A stretch of DNA of 18,579 nucleotides from Candidatus Rifleibacteriota bacterium. Lineage in GTDB: Bacteria > Riflebacteria > Ozemobacteria > Ozemobacterales > Ozemobacteraceae. Below, in pieces: positions 14,463 through 18,579 of this stretch. Both the position numbers and the translations under genes were made by a program. Each line of letters starts with the position of its first letter. Position 1 is the stretch's first letter. The notes beneath the pieces were generated by a model. It did no database searches and was not told the origin of the DNA. It was given only the letters and a program-made list of their open reading frames with translations. The stretch covers positions 1 through 18,579 of the forward strand of contig JAKQKW010000422.1 of assembly GCA_029560455.1 (NCBI GenBank). The letters run 5' to 3'.

Positions 14463-15305
14463 ATGAATGATCAGGCATCATCGCTGCGACGACTCAAGGA
14501 AATAGCCGACAAGAATGCGGCCAACCGGGCACCGGAAACGGCAGAAAGCTTTCTTGCAGGCATAGTTCGGCCATCGCCATTTTCATCGGTAGCTCTGGTA
14601 ATACCGGATATGCCAGATGCACAGTTTCCGCCCGTTCAGAGCTGGATATCTGCAATCATGCAGTTTTCACCAAGAGCCTGTTTCTGGGACCAGGCCGGCC
14701 TGATCGGCAAGAATTCAATTCCACAGACGCAGATCAAGCTGCGCTATCCGGTTCCGGTGAGAATAAATGCCGGGCTGACACCACTGACAATTTTCCCGCA
14801 GCAACCTGATTTTGCCGATCTGCCACACATGAGCTTCGAAGAAAAAGCCGGGTTTCTCAGACATGCCATCCGCAGTCTGAAAAGCTCTTCTGAGGTCTGG
14901 ATAAGCATTCGCGCCAACGAACTGAATGCCTGCGCCGCCATTCTGCACGCAACTGATGCGGTGTGCATAATGGTGCCCCCGCACCCGGATGCGATTCTGC
15001 GCTGTTACGAAACGGTAAAGAGCATCCACCTTTCGGGATATTTTTCACCAATCGGACTGCTCGACTTTCTGGGGCCAAAGTCGGCTCCAGAAGAGAGTTC
15101 CAGCAACAGAATAAAAATTGTTGCAAAACAATTTTTGGCGCTTGACCTTGTAACTGCCGGAATGGTACTTTCTAACTGCACCTACCTCCCACCCGAAAAT
15201 GAGCCAGGCCTGAGAAGTAGAATTTCCGCTGTCGAAAGCGCTTCAAGAGACTTTCTCTATTGCCTGAGCGAGGGCTTAATCTATCAGCTGCCGGGGATGA
15301 TCTGA
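14463..15305 (+). CDS. Unnamed protein with FlhF-activator motif and FlhG-like, P-loop-less body
   Basis: I do not recognise this 280-residue protein as a named family. Its first 11 residues, MNDQASSLRRL, contain DQAxxLR, the FlhG motif known to stimulate the FlhF GTPase. The body aligns by eye with the FlhG encoded next door: VALVIPDMPDAQ where FlhG has ITVTSGKGGVGK; PRACFWDQ opposite QRVIILDA; and HATDAVCIMVPPHPDAI (162-178) opposite QAADQIVVITTSEPTAL, with D165, P175, A177, Y182 and K186 at a constant offset of ten from FlhG. Walker A and Walker B residues are gone, so ATPase activity is unlikely. It starts 16 bases after flhA and ends five bases before the preferred flhG ATG. I infer a pseudo-ATPase partner of FlhF/FlhG. 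Confidence 0.6.
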   Translation: MNDQASSLRRLKEIADKNAANRAPETAESFLAGIVRPSPFSSVALVIPDMPDAQFPPVQSWISAIMQFSPRACFWDQAGLIGKNSIPQTQIKLRYPVPVRINAGLTPLTIFPQQPDFADLPHMSFEEKAGFLRHAIRSLKSSSEVWISIRANELNACAAILHATDAVCIMVPPHPDAILRCYETVKSIHLSGYFSPIGLLDFLGPKSAPEESSSNRIKIVAKQFLALDLVTAGMVLSNCTYLPPENEPGLRSRISAVESASRDFLYCLSEGLIYQLPGMI

Positions 15306-15310
15306 AAACG

Positions 15311-16249
15311 ATGAACGAACCTATTATCAAGCCGATTGAGGCAATTATCGCTGAAACCCGCAAAGAAATTCAGCCATTTGTCTTCAAGCGCCTTGAAGCC
15401 CGGACGCCACGGAAAGCCGGCGAAAAAATCGCCAGAACCATTACCGTCACTTCCGGCAAGGGGGGCGTTGGCAAAACCAGTCTGGTGGCCAACATGGCGA
15501 TCTGTCTGGCCCAGGCCGGGCAGCGGGTCATTATTCTCGATGCCGATCTTGGCCTCGCAAACATCGATGTGGTTTTTGGAATCAGACCCCGCAACAGCCT
15601 GATGGACGTAATCAACGGTGACATGAATCTTGACGAAGTCATGGTGCAGGGACCGCATGGCATTCAGATCATTGCTGGTGGTTCCGGAGTTTCAGAACTT
15701 GCTGACATCGAAAATGAAAAGGCCCAGAGACTGTTTAACCAGCTGCGCTTTCTTGAAGACAAGGCCGATTTTCTGCTCATCGATACCGGCGCCGGAATCA
15801 GCGGCAGTGTGATTTCCTTCTGCCAGGCTGCCGACCAGATTGTTGTCATTACAACCTCAGAACCAACCGCACTTGCAGACGCTTACGGCATCATCAAGAT
15901 CATCAGCAATCGGCGCCCGGAAAGTCATGTGTCGGTGCTGGTCAACCGTGTTGACAGCGACGAAGAGGGCAGCCAGGTGCATGCCCGCCTTGCACGCGTT
16001 GCTGGCGAATTCCTCGGCTTCACTGTGCACCACCTCGGCAACCTCCCCCAGGACCGCAATATGCACATCGCGGTGCGCCAGCAGACACCACTGATGTTGT
16101 TTTCACCTATGTCGCCGGCAGCGACAGGTTTGCGCCGGATTGTTTCACAGTCTTTTTACGAAGTCCCGGAAAATTTACCGGACAGCGGTGGCGAAGGATT
16201 TTTTACCAGACTGGCAAAATTGTTCAAAGGAGGTTCAGCACAGCAATGA
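15311..16249 (+). CDS. flhG: MinD-type flagellar number/placement ATPase FlhG (YlxH/FleN)
   Basis: FlhG is a dimerising, membrane-binding ATPase that controls flagellar number and site and regulates FlhF. The 312-residue protein has the deviant Walker A KGGVGKTS (50-57), the A' motif DADLGLA (77-83), Walker B LLIDTGAG (155-162) and the FlhG-type SEPTALADAYGIIK (183-196). The C-terminal FFTRLAKLFKGG looks like the amphipathic membrane-targeting helix. The usual N-terminal DQAxxLR activator is missing; the first 35 residues are instead KPIEAIIAETRKEI-like. A TTG start at 15260 would overlap the upstream gene by 46 bases and still add no such motif, so I use ATG 15311. It overlaps flhF by four bases, and the order is reversed relative to Bacillus. 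Confidence 0.95.
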   Translation: MNEPIIKPIEAIIAETRKEIQPFVFKRLEARTPRKAGEKIARTITVTSGKGGVGKTSLVANMAICLAQAGQRVIILDADLGLANIDVVFGIRPRNSLMDVINGDMNLDEVMVQGPHGIQIIAGGSGVSELADIENEKAQRLFNQLRFLEDKADFLLIDTGAGISGSVISFCQAADQIVVITTSEPTALADAYGIIKIISNRRPESHVSVLVNRVDSDEEGSQVHARLARVAGEFLGFTVHHLGNLPQDRNMHIAVRQQTPLMLFSPMSPAATGLRRIVSQSFYEVPENLPDSGGEGFFTRLAKLFKGGSAQQ

Positions 16250-17895
16250 GTTATCAAAGCTATGACAAAGTTGTTGGCGACACCTTTTTTGAAGCCAATC
16301 TGAAGGCTGAAAGCAAGTTCGGCAAAGGCAATTTCGAAATTATATCGACAAGGCGCGTCAAACACCCGATTTACCTGGGCTTTGGCCATAAAGAACTTGT
16401 TGAATTGACAGTCGGAATTCACGACCCCCAGAAAGCCGCCAGAAAATCCATAGAAGCCCCTTCAAGGCCACTTCCTTCGGTCGAGGTTTCACTGCCACGA
16501 ACAGTTTTTTCCAGTTTCAACGAGAATGACAAGAGCGCAGAAAAACCGGCAATAAGAACTCCGGCGGTTGCAGCGACAAAACCGGTTGCACCTGCTGCCC
16601 GACCGGTTCAGGCAGTATTGCCTGTTGTCGACAAACAGGGACTCAACAGCTACGCTCAGATTCAGCAGCAGACGATCAGGCCGACCCACGAAACCAGGAG
16701 CGTCAACGGCCTGCGTTCAAACCAGGAAGGCAACAGTGAACCCCGCTCTCAGAAACTCTTTCAGGAGAAAGGTCTTGAAACCGAACAGATCAATGACCTG
16801 CTCTCGCAAATTCAGGCAGTCAAGAGCGAAAGAACCAGGATCGACCGAATTGCCAACACCACGCAGGGTCCTGCAAGGCAGACAACGGTTAACAGTCGAC
16901 CACCAGCTGCTTCTTTCGGGCGCGACCATGAACAGGACAGCACTTCCTGTCAGTATTCAATCCCTGCGGGCATGCCGGATACCGCCAGAATGGCCAAAAT
17001 GCTGGCCGACATGGAATCTCGAATGGAGCACCTGCTGTCAGCTCTGCAGAAAATGAATATCGATACAGATAAGGTTCTCGAACGGGAAACCCCCGATCTT
17101 CCAAAGGGGCTGTATGAGGTCAAAAAAGGCCTGCTGGCGATGGAAACCCCGATCGAAGTGGCAGACGACCTCGTCTCAAACCTGCGCCATCAACTTTCCG
17201 GCAATGCTCTTCGTGTTCCTGACGAGGCAATAAGAGCTACAACCAACTGGCTTGAACAAAAACTCAAATTTTCTTCAGAAATCAATATGCGTGAAACCAC
17301 CGGGCCAAGCATCGTCGTTCTGATCGGCCCGACCGGAGTCGGCAAGACCACGACCATCGCCAAACTTGCGGCGGCGTATGGCCTGAGCGACAAGTTTAAA
17401 AATTCAGTGGCCCTGTTTACCATGGATACCTACCGAATTGGTGCCACAGAACAGCTGCAGCATTATGCTCAGATCATCGATGTCGACATGGAGGTTCTCT
17501 ATAAACCTGAAGATGTCGATACTGCACTCGAGCGCCATTTCGATAAAAGCCTGATTATCGTCGACACTGCCGGCCGCTGTCAGAAAGACACCCAGGAACT
17601 CTGCGAACTGCGAAGCTTCATCGACCGGCTTCCATCGGCATCAAGATATCTGGTGCTGTCAGCCACAACCAAATATGTCGATATGCTCGACACCATAAGA
17701 TGCTTCGGTAAAGTTGGCTTTGAACACCTTATTTTTACAAAAGTCGATGAAACGAACAATATTGGGCCGTTGCTGGCGGTACTTTTCAAAACCGGCAAAT
17801 CGCTGGCCTACATAACCAACGGGCAGAAGGTTCCCGACGACTTCAGGCCGGCCGGGTTCGATTTTTTTAACAACCGAATGTTCGCGCATCTGTGA
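16246..17895 (+). CDS. flhF: Flagellar SRP-type GTPase FlhF
   Basis: FlhF is the third SRP-family GTPase and marks the place where a flagellum is built. The 549-residue protein opens with the B domain: SYDKVVGDTFFEANLKAE, then EIISTRRVKHP (30-40). A long low-complexity and helical linker (about 60-290) follows, then the N and G domains: G1 GPTGVGKTTT (361-370), DTYRIGATEQL (394-404), DTAGR (440-444), TKVDE (498-502) and GQKVPDD (526-532). All GTP-binding motifs look intact. It is longer than most FlhF proteins because of the linker. The start has an ideal AAAGGAGG site (16227-16234) and overlaps flhG by four bases. A possible weak terminator follows the stop. Confidence 0.96.
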   Translation: MSYQSYDKVVGDTFFEANLKAESKFGKGNFEIISTRRVKHPIYLGFGHKELVELTVGIHDPQKAARKSIEAPSRPLPSVEVSLPRTVFSSFNENDKSAEKPAIRTPAVAATKPVAPAARPVQAVLPVVDKQGLNSYAQIQQQTIRPTHETRSVNGLRSNQEGNSEPRSQKLFQEKGLETEQINDLLSQIQAVKSERTRIDRIANTTQGPARQTTVNSRPPAASFGRDHEQDSTSCQYSIPAGMPDTARMAKMLADMESRMEHLLSALQKMNIDTDKVLERETPDLPKGLYEVKKGLLAMETPIEVADDLVSNLRHQLSGNALRVPDEAIRATTNWLEQKLKFSSEINMRETTGPSIVVLIGPTGVGKTTTIAKLAAAYGLSDKFKNSVALFTMDTYRIGATEQLQHYAQIIDVDMEVLYKPEDVDTALERHFDKSLIIVDTAGRCQKDTQELCELRSFIDRLPSASRYLVLSATTKYVDMLDTIRCFGKVGFEHLIFTKVDETNNIGPLLAVLFKTGKSLAYITNGQKVPDDFRPAGFDFFNNRMFAHL

Positions 17896-17900
17896 AAAGT

Positions 17901-17935
17901 GCCTGACAGTTTCGGGTCGGCAATAATTATTTTTC
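17901..17935 (+). terminator. Possible weak terminator after flhF
   Basis: GCC-T-GAC (17901-17907) can pair with GTCGGC (17916-17921) across an eight-base loop with one bulged T. This is followed by AATAATTATTTTT. The stem is only six base pairs and the T-tract is interrupted, so termination would be partial at best. Its position between flhF and the cheA promoter candidate is what makes it worth listing. Confidence 0.25.
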
Positions 17936-17961
17936 CCATTTCGACCGATTTACTGTATAAT
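17933..17961 (+). promoter_or_regulatory. Candidate housekeeping promoter for cheA
   Basis: A perfect TATAAT (17956-17961) lies 17 bases downstream of TTCCCA (17933-17938), which matches the -35 consensus at 4 of 6. The 121-base gap is AT-rich and is among the larger gaps in this packed cluster. A transcript starting near 17968 would have a leader of about 50 bases before the cheA ATG at 18017. This suggests that the chemotaxis genes can be transcribed apart from the flagellar operon. Confidence 0.5.
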
Positions 17962-18016
17962 TGTTTCTTTGTTGCAGCATGCTTTTATTAATCGTTAGCT
18001 ATTGCCGAGGCATTTG

Positions 18017-18579
18017 ATGGACATAGATCTTTCCCAATATATGGGGATGTATGTCGACGGTTCGCGAGAGAACCTCGACCTGATGGACAAGTTTCTGCTT
18101 GCCCTTGAACAGGACCCGAGCAATCTTGAAGCTGTTGGTGAAATTTTCCGGGCGGCCCACACCCTCAAGGGGATGTCGGCCACCATGGGTTTTGAAAAAG
18201 TAGCTCATCTTACCCATGAAATGGAAAATGTTCTCGATCAGCTGCGCACCCATCAGGCTGAAGTAACAACCATAATCATCGACGTTCTCTTCGAGACTTT
18301 CGATGTATTGCGTATTCTGGTAAACGACAGCATTGAGGCTACAGATTCAAACGTCGATATCAATGCCATCATAGCCAAGTTGTCTGAGGCACCGAAAAGC
18401 AAAAGCGCAGCAGCCAGAGTCGAGGCCAAAACAATAGCGCCGGTCGAAGTCAAAGCTGCAGCTCCCGAAGCACCTTCTGCCGGAGCCGTTGCATCACAAC
18501 TGGCCCTTGAGCTTGCCGATATCAGCATGAACGAATTTGAGAATCAGCTGCTGATGGAAGCTCATCAGCGCGGTTCTCA
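18017..18579 (+). CDS. cheA: Chemotaxis histidine kinase CheA, N-terminal part (3' end outside window)
   Basis: CheA is the cytoplasmic kinase that phosphorylates CheY (and usually CheB) on signals from chemoreceptors through CheW. The frame stays open to the window edge, giving 187 codons. Residues 1-105 form the P1 Hpt domain: MDIDLSQYMGMYVDGSRENL, then IFRAAHTLKGMSATMGF with the phosphorylated histidine at H48, then VAHLTHEMENVLDQLR. An Ala/Pro-rich linker (about 128-160) leads toward the P2 domain. A GAGG at 18007-18010 precedes the ATG. The kinase, dimerisation and CheW-binding domains lie outside, so intactness cannot be judged. In Bacillus cheB lies between flhG and cheA; it is absent here. 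Confidence 0.93.
   Translation, partial: MDIDLSQYMGMYVDGSRENLDLMDKFLLALEQDPSNLEAVGEIFRAAHTLKGMSATMGFEKVAHLTHEMENVLDQLRTHQAEVTTIIIDVLFETFDVLRILVNDSIEATDSNVDINAIIAKLSEAPKSKSAAARVEAKTIAPVEVKAAAPEAPSAGAVASQLALELADISMNEFENQLLMEAHQRGS

Noticed and set aside
15260..15310. Earlier TTG start for flhG
   Set aside because: It gives a 46-base overlap with the upstream gene and 17 residues with no family similarity. ATG 15311 follows the upstream stop by five bases.
17924..17951. Flagellar sigma-28 promoter upstream of cheA
   Set aside because: ACCGATTT shares only the CCGAT core with GCCGATAA, and no TAAA lies at the required 15-base spacing. The TATAAT-based promoter is a better fit.

Overview
The window is a single + strand flagellar and chemotaxis gene cluster. 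It carries no mobile elements, tRNA or rRNA genes, or CRISPR arrays that I can see. In order it reads: the end of fliK, flgD, a TIGR02530-type flagellar operon gene, a long structured intergenic stretch, an oversized flgE, flbD/swrD, fliL, fliM, fliY (fliN-type), cheY, fliO, fliP, fliQ, fliR, flhB, flhA, an unnamed gene, flhG, flhF and the start of cheA. Many genes overlap by a few bases or sit within 20 bases of each other, so most are probably co-transcribed and translationally coupled.

The order closely follows the fla/che operon of Bacillus subtilis, including fliY with a CheC-like region and cheY between fliY and fliO. The bacterium therefore uses a FliY-type switch. GC content looks close to 50%, hydrophobic signal sequences are present on FliO and FliP, FlgE is very large, and the genes after flhA are rearranged, so an ordinary Bacillus relative is unlikely. 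A deep-branching or candidate-phylum flagellated bacterium fits, but the sequence alone does not fix the phylum.

Region 1 (1-4741) builds the hook: length control (FliK), hook cap (FlgD), hook subunit (FlgE). The 339 bases before flgE hold no convincing gene but several perfect hairpins, two of which compete for the same bases. Region 2 (4778-8433) is the basal body and switch: FlbD/SwrD, FliL, FliM, FliY and CheY. FliM and FliY both carry the N-terminal CheY-binding peptide. FliY also keeps one intact CheC-type phosphatase motif and has a long Met-Pro-Gly repeat linker. Region 3 (8464-14446) is the complete membrane export gate: FliO, FliP, FliQ, FliR, FlhB, FlhA.

Region 4 (14463-17895) is the most unusual part. 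FlhG is a MinD-type ATPase that sets flagellar number and position, and it normally carries an N-terminal DQAxxLR helix that activates the SRP-type GTPase FlhF. Here the MinD-type ATPase gene lacks that motif. The gene just upstream, otherwise unrecognised, begins with MNDQASSLRRL, and its remaining sequence can be aligned by eye with FlhG from end to end but has lost the Walker A and Walker B residues. I infer that the two jobs of FlhG have been split between an ATPase and a pseudo-ATPase activator. The order is also flhG before flhF, the reverse of the common arrangement. Region 5 (17896-18579) holds a good promoter candidate and the first 187 codons of cheA.
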